DNA from: Bdellovibrio sp. qaytius
Lineage (GTDB): Bacteria; Bdellovibrionota; Bdellovibrionia; Bdellovibrionales; Bdellovibrionaceae
DNA length: 64,000 nucleotides
Assembly (NCBI GenBank): GCA_004011035.1
Contig: CP025734.1
Span: 2,006,001-2,070,000 of the forward strand
Direction of reading: 5' to 3'
Both the position numbers and the translations under genes were made by a program. Positions within the stretch are counted from its first letter, which is position 1. Each line of letters opens with the position of its first letter. Of this stretch, positions 15,841 to 23,957 are shown in pieces. The notes under the pieces are model-generated. The model saw only the letters and a program-made list of their open reading frames with translations. It was not told where the DNA came from and did not search any database.

Positions 15841-17121
15841 CTAGCGCAAAGATCTGAAATTCACAAAAACTTTTTTTCCGGCCTTAATTTCTATGACTTG
15901 TGAAGGCAAAGCATCTGCCGTTGGGGCATTACCGCTATCTAACCCTAAAACCTTTAAGTCATATTTACCCGGCTTTAAGAAAATACGCGCCATCTGAATT
16001 TTAGATGGCAATGTTGACCACTGACGAAGATCGGCGCGATCAGCTATGTTCATCGCAATCCAAGCGACTCCACCTAAAAGTTCGTTTTTTTGTCTGATCT
16101 GATCAGACATTACAGCTTTTGCAGCGACGCCTCCAATTCGGCGCGCCACAAGCGAAGAGTAATCTTTATCTAAGGTAATCATCGCCATACGATCAATATC
16201 ATAGACCACACGTGATTTACTGACTTGGGTTTTACCATTCGAAGAATCTAGCGGAGTGATTTCAACTTGCGCCACACTGGTATTTAAAAATTCTGTTTTT
16301 AAAGTCGGAAACCTTGGCTCATCCGAGCGCGGAACTTTTTTGGCGCCAAAGCCCTGTTGAAAAATCACAACCACTTCACCATTTTTACGGCCATTCGATT
16401 CTTCATCTAAAGCTTCACGATCAGATTTAAATGTTTTTTTCCATTTATCTAAAGTTTGATCACGACCCGCTAACCGCGCTGTGCGAATTAAATCTCCGCC
16501 AATACCTGCAATCGATGGATCTAGTTTGTAGGCTGATTCATATTCAATGTAAGCATCATCGTATTTATTTTGCGATTCCCAGATAATACCTGATAGATAA
16601 CTTGCGAAAGGCGAAAGTTCGTAAGCGTCGCGGCCTTCCATTTTAAATGTTGAGATTTTGCTGTTAATTCTGCGACATTCAACTAAGGCTGCATCAAAAT
16701 CACCTAACATTAAATAATTAATCGCGTTCATGCTGTTTAATAAAAACTTTTCGTACGATTCACCCTTGTACTGAATCATTTCTTCAGCGCCCAACGTAGA
16801 CCCTACGATTTGACTGATCGAGTGATAATCTTTTTGCTCTAACAGAGAATCCGCTTTAATAAAAGTGGTTGCCGAATTTTTGTAATCGCCAGCAATTTGC
16901 AAAGCCATCGCGTAATCTAATGTGTACATCAGTTGATCTTTGCCTTCAGAGTCTGACTTTTCTTTAAGATCTTTTAACGCTTGGGTCATTTGTCCCTGAC
17001 GAAGTAAACTTTTAGTTTCTTCGGACTGCGATAAAAACGAAGCGCAACCAGCAATTGTTGCTGCGCTGACTATAACAAGTAAAAAACGAATATTTAAAAA
17101 CGATTTGATTGAGGCTGGCAT
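15841..17121 (-). CDS. TPR-containing lipoprotein (COG3014-like)
   Basis: The signal sequence ends at lipobox C26 in TIAGCAS. Residues about 35-215 form helical TPR-like repeats (MYTLDYAMALQIAGDY, YEKFLLNSMNAINYLMLGDFDAALVECRRIN, SPFASYLSGIIWESQNKYDDAYIEYESAYKLDP). A C-terminal beta-rich domain (240-426) has VVVIFQQGFGAKK and a closing PGKYDLKVLGLDS. This matches a widespread uncharacterised lipoprotein group. It heads a two-gene minus-strand unit and is divergent from the antiporter gene. Confidence 0.82.
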   Translation of the reverse strand: MPASIKSFLNIRFLLVIVSAATIAGCASFLSQSEETKSLLRQGQMTQALKDLKEKSDSEGKDQLMYTLDYAMALQIAGDYKNSATTFIKADSLLEQKDYHSISQIVGSTLGAEEMIQYKGESYEKFLLNSMNAINYLMLGDFDAALVECRRINSKISTFKMEGRDAYELSPFASYLSGIIWESQNKYDDAYIEYESAYKLDPSIAGIGGDLIRTARLAGRDQTLDKWKKTFKSDREALDEESNGRKNGEVVVIFQQGFGAKKVPRSDEPRFPTLKTEFLNTSVAQVEITPLDSSNGKTQVSKSRVVYDIDRMAMITLDKDYSSLVARRIGGVAAKAVMSDQIRQKNELLGGVAWIAMNIADRADLRQWSTLPSKIQMARIFLKPGKYDLKVLGLDSGNAPTADALPSQVIEIKAGKKVFVNFRSLR

Positions 17122-17181
17122 CTTTATAAGTATGAGTTATTACTTGATTAGCCGCAATAGCAAACGATAGCCTATTGTTCT

Positions 17182-19359
17182 ATGATGCACCTTCCAGAAC
17201 TGATCCAGGATCTAGGTTTTATTTTAATGACTGCCGCCGTAGTCACACTGATCTTTAAAAAACTTAATCAACCCGTTGTTTTAGGCTACTTGATCGCAGG
17301 CTTTCTAGTCAGTTCGCATGTGCCGTATTTTCCGAATGTTAAAGATGTGGCTTCAATTAAGATCTGGGCCGAAATCGGAATCATCGTTTTATTATTTGGC
17401 TTAGGTCTAGAGTTCAGTTTTAAAAAATTAGCACAAACCGGAAGATCGGCTTCAATCACTGCAGTCTTTGAAGTTCTTTTTATGTTGGTTGCGGGTTTTG
17501 TGTTTGGCCAAATCATGGGTTGGAATCAAATCGATAGTTTGTACTTAGGCGGAATTCTATCGATCTCATCAACAACGATTATTATTCGTGCCTTTGATGA
17601 ATTAGGTTTAAAGGGCCAGAAATTTGTTTCATTAGTTTTTGGCGTACTTGTTGTTGAAGATATTGTGGCGATCTTACTCTTAGTGGCTTTATCGACAGTC
17701 GCTGTTACACGTGAACTCTCAGGCCAAGAACTGATTATTTCTGGTTTTCGTTTAGGTTTCTTTTTAATTTTATGGTTTATCATCGGTATTTATGTACTGC
17801 CTACCTTAATCAAAAAACTTAAGCCCTTTTTAAATAACGAATTCACTTTAATTATGTCTTTAGGGCTTTGCCTTGGCATGGTGAGTGTTGCAACCTACGC
17901 AGGCTTTTCACCGGCGTTAGGTGCTTTCGTGATGGGCTCAATTTTGGCTGAAACTCACGAAGGCCCGCGCATTGAAAAATTAATTCATCCGATTAAAGAT
18001 TTATTCGCGGCTGTGTTTTTTGTATCTGTGGGTATGATGATTGATCCAGCTATTTTAGCTCAGTATGGTTGGCAAATTTTATTAATCACCATGATCACGA
18101 TTTTTGGTAAAGTGATTAGCACAACTATGGGCGCTTTATTATCTGGAGTTAGCTTTAGACACTCGGTTCAAGCCGGCATGAGTTTAGCGCAAATTGGCGA
18201 GTTCTCGTTTATCATTGCAACTCTTGGTCTTACACTTAAAGTCACCAGTGATTTTTTATACCCGATTGCTGTTTCAGTTTCAGCTATTACTACGTTTGCA
18301 ACCCCTTATCTGATTAAAAATGCAGATCGGCTGCAGGGCGTATTACGCGAAAAATTGCCAGAAAGATTTTTCGTGCGCATTGAAAAATACCAAAGTGCTT
18401 TTTTAGCTGAACAAACTGAATCAGGTATCGTTAAAATTTTATGGCGCGCCTATGGTTGGAAAACTTTAATCAATGGCGTGATCGTTTTAGCAATTATTTC
18501 TACAGGTGTTTTTCTAAGCCCGCGTTTTGGCAATTACATGGCCTTTGGCTTAGCAGGGCTTACATCGTTTCCATTTTTTTGGGCGATGTGTTTTAGTAAA
18601 CCTTCAAAATTTTTAACTCACTCTGAATTAGCGCGTTTACACCGATTAGATATCGGCGTTTTTATCGGCCGCAATATCTTAGGATTTTTTGTCGCGCTCT
18701 ATGCCGTTAGTAGCTTTATGTCTTTAAATTCATTGAATGGCATTCTTGCGCTCATCGTTTTAACGTTGTTGGTTTTCTTCGGTGGTTTAACCCAAGGACT
18801 TTATCAAAAAATTGAAACTAAGTTTATGAATAACTTGGTTTACGAAAGCCCGACCAGAAAACCCAAGTTAGCTCCGTGGGATGCAAGCCTTGCCACATTT
18901 ACGATAAATGCAAATTCTAAATACGTGGGTTTAACTTTATTAGAATCAAAGATTAAAGAAAAACATAACGTGACGATTGCATTGGTTGAACGTGGCGAAA
19001 GTAAACATCTAGCCCCTGACCGTGGCTTAATACTCATGCCTTTTGATAAATTATATCTGATCGGCACAGATGAACAGGTTCAAGCTGTAGGAATAGAACT
19101 TGAAACATCTTCATTTAAAAATGGTGAAAACCTAGCTGAATCTTACAAATTACGTTCGTTAAAAGTGGCTGAGGGATCACCTTTCATCAATAAATCAATT
19201 CGCGAAAGCACAATCCGCGAAAAAACCTCAGGATTAATCGTTGGTATTGAACGCAATGGCGAACGGATAATTAGCCCCGACTCTTCGATGGAAATTCGAG
19301 TCAACGACATACTTTGGATTGTGGGCGATTACGATAAAATTAACCGACTGCGTTCATAA
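17182..19359 (+). CDS. CPA2-type K+/H+ (Kef-like) antiporter with two TrkA-C domains
   Basis: The N-terminal ~390 residues are a Na_H_Exchanger core with about 12 helices. They include LLFGLGLEFSFKKL, SISSTTIIIRAFDELG, VLVVEDIVAILLLV, SPALGAFVMGSILAE and FAAVFFVSVGMMIDP. After further membrane helices (430-540), two TrkA-C/RCK-C domains follow: about 570-645 (NANSKYVGLTLLESKI, ending FDKLYLIGTDEQV) and 655-725 (ITPDS-type ending IRVNDILWIVGDYDK). The nucleotide-binding TrkA-N domain of KefB/C is absent, so gating would differ. It probably exchanges K+ or Na+ for H+. An 11-bp hairpin follows the stop and runs into the next gene's ribosome binding site. Confidence 0.88.
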   Translation: MMHLPELIQDLGFILMTAAVVTLIFKKLNQPVVLGYLIAGFLVSSHVPYFPNVKDVASIKIWAEIGIIVLLFGLGLEFSFKKLAQTGRSASITAVFEVLFMLVAGFVFGQIMGWNQIDSLYLGGILSISSTTIIIRAFDELGLKGQKFVSLVFGVLVVEDIVAILLLVALSTVAVTRELSGQELIISGFRLGFFLILWFIIGIYVLPTLIKKLKPFLNNEFTLIMSLGLCLGMVSVATYAGFSPALGAFVMGSILAETHEGPRIEKLIHPIKDLFAAVFFVSVGMMIDPAILAQYGWQILLITMITIFGKVISTTMGALLSGVSFRHSVQAGMSLAQIGEFSFIIATLGLTLKVTSDFLYPIAVSVSAITTFATPYLIKNADRLQGVLREKLPERFFVRIEKYQSAFLAEQTESGIVKILWRAYGWKTLINGVIVLAIISTGVFLSPRFGNYMAFGLAGLTSFPFFWAMCFSKPSKFLTHSELARLHRLDIGVFIGRNILGFFVALYAVSSFMSLNSLNGILALIVLTLLVFFGGLTQGLYQKIETKFMNNLVYESPTRKPKLAPWDASLATFTINANSKYVGLTLLESKIKEKHNVTIALVERGESKHLAPDRGLILMPFDKLYLIGTDEQVQAVGIELETSSFKNGENLAESYKLRSLKVAEGSPFINKSIRESTIREKTSGLIVGIERNGERIISPDSSMEIRVNDILWIVGDYDKINRLRS

Positions 19360-19385
19360 CTAAAACTTAGCTTTTATTTTGCATT

Positions 19386-19418
19386 AAAATCTCCAAATAG
19401 CTTTTCATTGGAGATTTT
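19386..19418 (+). terminator. Terminator-like hairpin that contains the next gene's ribosome binding site
   Basis: AAAATCTCCAA (19386-19396) pairs perfectly with TTGGAGATTTT (19408-19418) across an 11-base loop. The right arm contains GGAG, the Shine-Dalgarno for the ATG at 19422, and ends in TTTT. It can act as terminator for the antiporter gene, as a lid over the ribosome binding site of the next gene, or both. Confidence 0.65.
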
Positions 19419-19421
19419 ATC

Positions 19422-20849
19422 ATGCTTAAAACTATTAACATCTTTTTAATTACAGCCTTAGTTATAAGTTTTTCTTTTGCTGGTCCGATCGTAAATAAAT
19501 TAGGACAAAATCCATTTAACACTCAAATCGCGGCCCTTGTTGAATCAGCTTTAGGTGTTTGGTCACAATCGGATTCATTAAATCCATCGGTGGCGTTCTA
19601 TGACACTTTTCCTGCGCACTCAATGTTACCTCTTGATGACGTATCGTTTGTTCCTCGATCAAATGATACAGACTCAGTTGTATTAACTGATTACACCGCA
19701 ATCGGTGCGCAATCAGCTGATGGTTATGCTATCGGATTACGAATGGCGCTTGCGCCACAAGAATCGCGTCTTAAAGCTGCGCAATCGATGGCTGAAAGTG
19801 GATTAATCAAAACCGGAGATATCATCGTATCAACCCGCCCGTTGTTTGCGAACTCGTTACAGTACTTAGCTCTGCAATTATTAAACACACATAATTCTGT
19901 AGCCGTTGTTGTTACTGAAAACGGGAAGAAGTTATTTTATAATATCGATATGCCGATGGATGAAGACATGTTAGGTGGAGCAGCTTTAGGCTTTGGTAAG
20001 TCAGTGATCGATTCTCCGCACTTCACAAAAGATAATAAAAATATGATCATGCACATCTTAAGGCCGCGTTTAAATTCAAACCAAAAAGCGAACTTGCAAA
20101 AATGGTTAGAAAAATCTTTAATCAAAGCGCGCGCGAAAACAATTTATCCAGAATTTGTGTCATTTAATAAAGACTATAATGATCCAACTTATAAATCTAA
20201 CGGTGATCTTTCTTTCGTCGCTGATGTCGCTCGTCTGCTCTTAAGTCAAAAAATGCAGGTTTATAAAAATATCAAAATGTACTGCTCTGAATTTTCTTGG
20301 GTTATGTTATCGTTAATCGATTGTAACCCTGATACAACGGCCGATGATTTCAAAAAATCAAAAACCCCTGCTTGCATAAAAGAATTTTTCAAACCCGTAC
20401 AAATGTTTGGGTCTGCATTCAGTGGTGGCCAAGCTTCAGATCTAGATTTATATGGCATGAATGATGGAATACCCTTTTTAATCACGCAAACGGGGGCATT
20501 GCCCCAAACAGGCATGGATCTGGTCGACTTCGCTTTACCGGGTGTTGATCACGATGCCGAGGGCTTATCCAGTGGCCACAAAGCTATGGCGGCCGAGATG
20601 GCTCCCCTGATTAAAAAAGCCAATGGCTACTTCAAATTAATTTTAGCTGAAAACCACTCACAAATTGATGAGGCTAGAGCTAAATTAAATCCATCTTCTC
20701 CTCGTAATTATTCACCAACTGCTTTTTCAGTTTTAGCGGCGATTCCCGACACCTTGAAGGGCGAAAAAATTGCGCAAAAAAAATTAGATTATGTAACCAC
20801 GATAAAGTACTTACCTAAGGCTAAATTAAAAGACTTACAGTCTAAATAA
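19422..20849 (+). CDS. Long YiiX-like (permuted NlpC/P60) exported protein, paralog 1
   Basis: A signal peptide (MLKTINIFLITALVISFSFA) is followed by an N-terminal region of unknown role and a YiiX-like papain-fold domain: ESGLIKTGDIIVSTRP, then NTHNSVAVVV with the candidate catalytic His, and MYCSEFSWVM with the candidate Cys. About 475 residues, twice the size of the short YiiX paralogs. It is about 60% identical by eye, without gaps over long stretches, to the next gene, so the two arose by tandem duplication. Codon use is ordinary, unlike the strongly biased copy downstream. One 13-bp palindrome of the RAYT-linked family (20493-20505) lies inside the reading frame. Confidence 0.78.
   Translation: MLKTINIFLITALVISFSFAGPIVNKLGQNPFNTQIAALVESALGVWSQSDSLNPSVAFYDTFPAHSMLPLDDVSFVPRSNDTDSVVLTDYTAIGAQSADGYAIGLRMALAPQESRLKAAQSMAESGLIKTGDIIVSTRPLFANSLQYLALQLLNTHNSVAVVVTENGKKLFYNIDMPMDEDMLGGAALGFGKSVIDSPHFTKDNKNMIMHILRPRLNSNQKANLQKWLEKSLIKARAKTIYPEFVSFNKDYNDPTYKSNGDLSFVADVARLLLSQKMQVYKNIKMYCSEFSWVMLSLIDCNPDTTADDFKKSKTPACIKEFFKPVQMFGSAFSGGQASDLDLYGMNDGIPFLITQTGALPQTGMDLVDFALPGVDHDAEGLSSGHKAMAAEMAPLIKKANGYFKLILAENHSQIDEARAKLNPSSPRNYSPTAFSVLAAIPDTLKGEKIAQKKLDYVTTIKYLPKAKLKDLQSK
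20493..20505 (+). repeat. REP-like palindrome copy 1 (inside coding sequence)
   Basis: Perfect GGGGCATTGCCCC preceded by another G, read in frame as Gly-Ala-Leu-Pro in the YiiX-like paralog 1. The paralog downstream has the same protein length at this point (GASP) but no palindrome. Confidence 0.8.
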
Positions 20850-20866
20850 TTAGATTTCCCACCTCG

Positions 20867-20879
20867 GGGGCATTGCCCC
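20867..20879 (+). repeat. REP-like palindrome copy 2 (intergenic)
   Basis: Perfect GGGGCATTGCCCC preceded by G, 18 bases after the stop of paralog 1. No T run follows, so it is not a canonical terminator. The rest of the 250-base gap to the next gene holds a small hairpin TTGAG/CTCAA and a TATAAT at 21080-21085. Confidence 0.8.
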
Positions 20880-21100
20880 GGCGTCGTCTCATTTTGAGAA
20901 ACACTCAATGGATTTTGGAACACATGATTTGACGACTAGTTAGACAACGTAGCTCGCAATTATTGTCCTTCACTGTTTATTAATAGCCCTAAACAATTTT
21001 AAAGCGTTTACAACCGCTAGTTTCGGGCACTTTTCTTGAACCTATGTACTTCGTTGAGTTTTTTAAAACGGTTATTACTTATAATAAAACGGAGAAACAT

Positions 21101-22513
21101 ATGAACATGAAAAAAGCTATTAGCGCCTTTTTAAGTACAGCATTACTAGTAGGTACTGCTACTGCTGCCCCGATCGTAAATAAAATGGGAAAAAATGCGT
21201 TTAACACACAAATTTCTGCAGGTATTGAACAAGTATTAGGTAAATACACTCAATCTGCGATGTTAAATCCTTCAGTAGCGTACTATGAAACTTACGCCGC
21301 AAAAACTTTCTTACCTATTAATGATGTTTCAACTGTTAGTAAATCTGATGATTCAAACTCTGTTGTATTAACTGATTACATTTCATTAAATGCTCAATCT
21401 GCTAACGGTTCAGCTTTAGGTTTACGTATGGCTTTAGCTCCTCAAGAATCACGTCTTGAAGCAGCTCGCACAATGGCTGAAAGCGGATTAATCAAAACTG
21501 GCGATATCTTAATTTCAACTCGCCCACAATTTGCTAATTCATTACAATACTTAGCTTTACAATTACTAAACACTCACATTTCAACTGCAGTAGTTGTTAC
21601 TGAAGGTGGCCGTAAAGTTGTTTACAACATCGATATGCCAATGGATTCAGACATGTTAGGTGGAGTTGCAGTTGGTTTCGGTAAATCAGTAATGGATTCA
21701 GTTCACTTTACTGAAGAGAATGAAAACTTAATGTTACAAGTTTTACGTCCACGTTTAACTTCAGCTCAAAGAGCTAACATGCAAGTTTGGTTAGAAAAAG
21801 CTTTAAAAGCTGCTCAAGCTAAAACAATGTACCCGGGTTCAATCTCTTTCAACACTGATTACAACAGCCCAACTTTCCGTGATAACGGTGATTTATCTTT
21901 CGTACAAGATACAGCTCGTTTAATCTTAGGTCAAAAAATGAAAGACCACGATCACATGCAAATGTTCTGTTCTGAGTTTGCTTGGGTGATGTTATCTTTA
22001 CGTGACTGTAATCCAGATGGATCTAACTTAAAATCTTGCGTGTCTGAATTTTTCAGACCTATGCAAATGTTAGGTACTGCGTTCTCTGGTGGTAAAGGTT
22101 CTGATCAATCATTATATGGTATGACTGATGGTATCCCAATGTTAATCGGTCAAACTGGTGCTAGCCCACAATTAGCGATGAGTTTAATTGACTTCGCTTT
22201 ACCAGGTGTTGAAAAAGAAGCTAAAGGTTTATCTAACGGTCACAAAGGTGTAGCTGCTGCGATGGCTCCGTTAATCAAGCAAATGAATGGTTACTTCAAA
22301 TTAACTTTATCGCAAAATGCGCAACAAATCGATGGAGCACGTGCACAGTTAAACCCGGCTTCTCCTCGTAACTACTCGCCAACTGGTTTCGGTGTTCACG
22401 CGGCAATGCCTAACGAAATCAACGGTCAAACAGTTACTCAGAAGAAATTAGACTACGTAGTAACAATTAAATACGTACCTAAAGCTAAACTTAAAGATCT
22501 TCAATCTAAATAA
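21101..22513 (+). CDS. Long YiiX-like exported protein, paralog 2 (strong codon bias)
   Basis: Start at 21101 (MNMKKAIS...) because GGAG is 6 bases before it and a clean signal peptide ending GTATAA follows; an upstream in-frame ATG at 21044 would add a poor leader. Domain order as in paralog 1: ESGLIKTGDILISTRP, NTHISTAVVV with the candidate His, and MFCSEFAWVM with the candidate Cys. Leucine is almost always TTA and CTG is nearly absent, a much stronger bias than in paralog 1 and typical of the highly expressed genes here. TATAAT at 21080-21085 is a likely -10 element. The substrate is unknown. Confidence 0.8.
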   Translation: MNMKKAISAFLSTALLVGTATAAPIVNKMGKNAFNTQISAGIEQVLGKYTQSAMLNPSVAYYETYAAKTFLPINDVSTVSKSDDSNSVVLTDYISLNAQSANGSALGLRMALAPQESRLEAARTMAESGLIKTGDILISTRPQFANSLQYLALQLLNTHISTAVVVTEGGRKVVYNIDMPMDSDMLGGVAVGFGKSVMDSVHFTEENENLMLQVLRPRLTSAQRANMQVWLEKALKAAQAKTMYPGSISFNTDYNSPTFRDNGDLSFVQDTARLILGQKMKDHDHMQMFCSEFAWVMLSLRDCNPDGSNLKSCVSEFFRPMQMLGTAFSGGKGSDQSLYGMTDGIPMLIGQTGASPQLAMSLIDFALPGVEKEAKGLSNGHKGVAAAMAPLIKQMNGYFKLTLSQNAQQIDGARAQLNPASPRNYSPTGFGVHAAMPNEINGQTVTQKKLDYVVTIKYVPKAKLKDLQSK

Positions 22514-22539
22514 TTAAAGCGAAAGAAAACGAGAAATAT

Positions 22540-23058
22540 ATGAAAAAACAAATTTTATTTACACTAGTGACTACTGCATTTACTTTGTTAACAGTATCTT
22601 CAGCTTTCGCTGAATCTGAAGTGACGAAACTACAACGCGTAAAAACTGAATCTTGCGCGACTTCTGAATTAGCAAAAGCCATCACGGCAACTGCTGATAA
22701 CGTTCTTTACTCTGAGAAAAAAGTAACTGTTCTTGAAGACAGTTTAGGTATCACAACTTCTGAAAAAGAAGCTGGAACTACAGCTAAAATTTTAGGTTCT
22801 TACCCACGTTCAGGTGTAGTTGCTCACAATAAAACCGTAGCTCGCGCTGAAGCTGACGCAGCCGCTGGTAAAGTCGGCGTTACAACTCCTGCATTATTTG
22901 ATGTTGTTTACGCTGTTCAAGATGCTCGTGGCGCACAAATCGGAAATAAAGGCCGCGTTTCTATCTCGGTTACTTGCCGTGTAGAAAAAATCGGTAATTC
23001 AATTGCTCATAACGCTTCACTTTTATCTTTCGATGTAAAAGCTAAAGGCGCTAAGTAA
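22540..23058 (+). CDS. Exported protein of unknown function
   Basis: A signal peptide (ending VSSAFA) is followed by 148 residues with two cysteines (TESCATSEL, SVTCRVEK) that could form a disulfide, and a C-terminal beta-rich half (LFDVVYAVQDARGAQIGNKGRVSISV). No family recognised. It lies 26 bases after YiiX-like paralog 2, has the same strong codon bias, and ends at a strong terminator. The two are probably co-transcribed and abundant. Confidence 0.75.
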   Translation: MKKQILFTLVTTAFTLLTVSSAFAESEVTKLQRVKTESCATSELAKAITATADNVLYSEKKVTVLEDSLGITTSEKEAGTTAKILGSYPRSGVVAHNKTVARAEADAAAGKVGVTTPALFDVVYAVQDARGAQIGNKGRVSISVTCRVEKIGNSIAHNASLLSFDVKAKGAK

Positions 23059-23091
23059 TTCTAATTTATTGCTAACCAAGACCCAATATTA

Positions 23092-23127
23092 AGCCCGGAC
23101 ACTTTATCAAAGTCCGGGCTTTTTTTT
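23092..23127 (+). terminator. Strong rho-independent terminator
   Basis: A 9-bp perfect stem AGCCCGGAC / GTCCGGGCT is followed by eight T. It ends the transcript of paralog 2 and the small exported protein. Confidence 0.92.
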
Positions 23128-23167
23128 ATTTCTGGCACTTGATCCAGTCTCTCGAATCATAACTTCA

Positions 23168-23175
23168 GCCGATAA
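23168..23175 (+). promoter_or_regulatory. GCCGATAA element (FliA-type -10) before short YiiX paralog
   Basis: Exact GCCGATAA 7 bases before the ATG at 23183. No convincing -35 and no Shine-Dalgarno. If this is the -10, the transcript would be nearly leaderless. Confidence 0.35.
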
Positions 23176-23182
23176 ATTCGGT

Positions 23183-23812
23183 ATGAAAAACATCAAACAA
23201 ACAATTAAATTCGTATTTGCTTTATTTGCGTTAACGATCTCAACTAAAGCAGCAGCTCAAACTTTACAAGTGGGCGACATCATCTTTCACAAAAGCCAAT
23301 CTACACAATCTAAGGCGATTACTGAAGCATCGGGTTCTGAATGGACTCATGTGGGAATGTTAGTTGTGAACAAAGGTAAATGGTTTGTGGCCGAAGCTGT
23401 TGGTCCGGTGAAATCGACTCCATTACAAGATTTTATCAACCGTGGTAAAAATAAAGAGTACAAAATCTTTCGCTATTCAAACTTTGATCCAAAAACGATG
23501 ACAAGCGCACTCTACACAGCGATCAAAAGACAGAATAAACCTTATGACATCTATTTTGAAATGTCTGACGAAAGAACTTATTGTTCTGAACTGGTTTACA
23601 AAGCCATGCTTGAAGTTACAGGCCGCGGTGCTGGTACTTTGCAAAAGTTTAAAGATTTACGCCTAGATGGCCCTTACGTGAAAGCCTTAATTAAAAAACG
23701 CTTAACTGATACTGGTCGCGAATTAAATCCTGAAGAGCCCATCATCACACCGATCCAACAAATGCGTGATGTGAATTTAACATTAGTTAAACAGTACGTA
23801 AAATCTCGCTAA
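23183..23812 (+). CDS. Short YiiX-like exported hydrolase
   Basis: A close paralog of the lipoprotein at 4625-5314, with the same blocks throughout (GDIIFHKSQS, SEWTHVGMLV with the catalytic His, RTYCSELVYKAM with the Cys, RLTDTGRELNPEEPIITPI). Here the N-terminus is a cleavable signal peptide ending KAAA/Q rather than a lipobox. The two enzymes would therefore differ in location: soluble periplasmic or secreted here, membrane-anchored there. GCCGATAA just before the start replaces the sigma-54-like promoter of the lipoprotein copy, pointing to different timing of expression. The gene ends at a composite terminator containing a RAYT-linked palindrome. Confidence 0.87.
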   Translation: MKNIKQTIKFVFALFALTISTKAAAQTLQVGDIIFHKSQSTQSKAITEASGSEWTHVGMLVVNKGKWFVAEAVGPVKSTPLQDFINRGKNKEYKIFRYSNFDPKTMTSALYTAIKRQNKPYDIYFEMSDERTYCSELVYKAMLEVTGRGAGTLQKFKDLRLDGPYVKALIKKRLTDTGRELNPEEPIITPIQQMRDVNLTLVKQYVKSR

Positions 23813-23827
23813 TCCCGACTCCCTTCG

Positions 23828-23867
23828 AAAAACCGTTTACCTGGGCATTGCCCCGAACGGTTTTTTT
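23828..23867 (+). terminator. Composite terminator enclosing a REP-like palindrome
   Basis: The outer 10-bp stem AAAAACCGTT / AACGGTTTTT (23828-23837 / 23856-23865) is followed by more T. Its loop is itself a hairpin, GGGC-ATT-GCCC, from a variant copy of the 13-bp palindrome (23842-23854, first base T). Confidence 0.85.
23842..23854 (+). repeat. REP-like palindrome copy 3 (in terminator loop)
   Basis: TGGGCATTGCCCC, one base off the perfect palindrome. It forms the apical stem of the terminator at 23828-23867. Confidence 0.75.
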
Positions 23868-23918
23868 ATTTTTAGGCAACGGATCTGATCCGATCTTCGT
23901 CGCTCTCGTGTATCAACG

Positions 23919-23931
23919 GGGGCATTGCCCC
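23919..23931 (+). repeat. REP-like palindrome copy 4 (upstream of RAYT)
   Basis: Perfect GGGGCATTGCCCC preceded by CG, 26 bases before the transposase ATG. It is in opposite orientation to the two copies inside the transposase gene. Confidence 0.82.
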
Positions 23932-23957
23932 GATTCTTCGATTGCATGTAGTTGTGA

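Noticed and set aside
23143-23160. TGGCAC sigma-54-like start upstream of the short YiiX paralog
   Set aside because: The dinucleotide 10 bases after GG is AG, not GC, and the dyad activator element of the two lipoprotein genes is absent.
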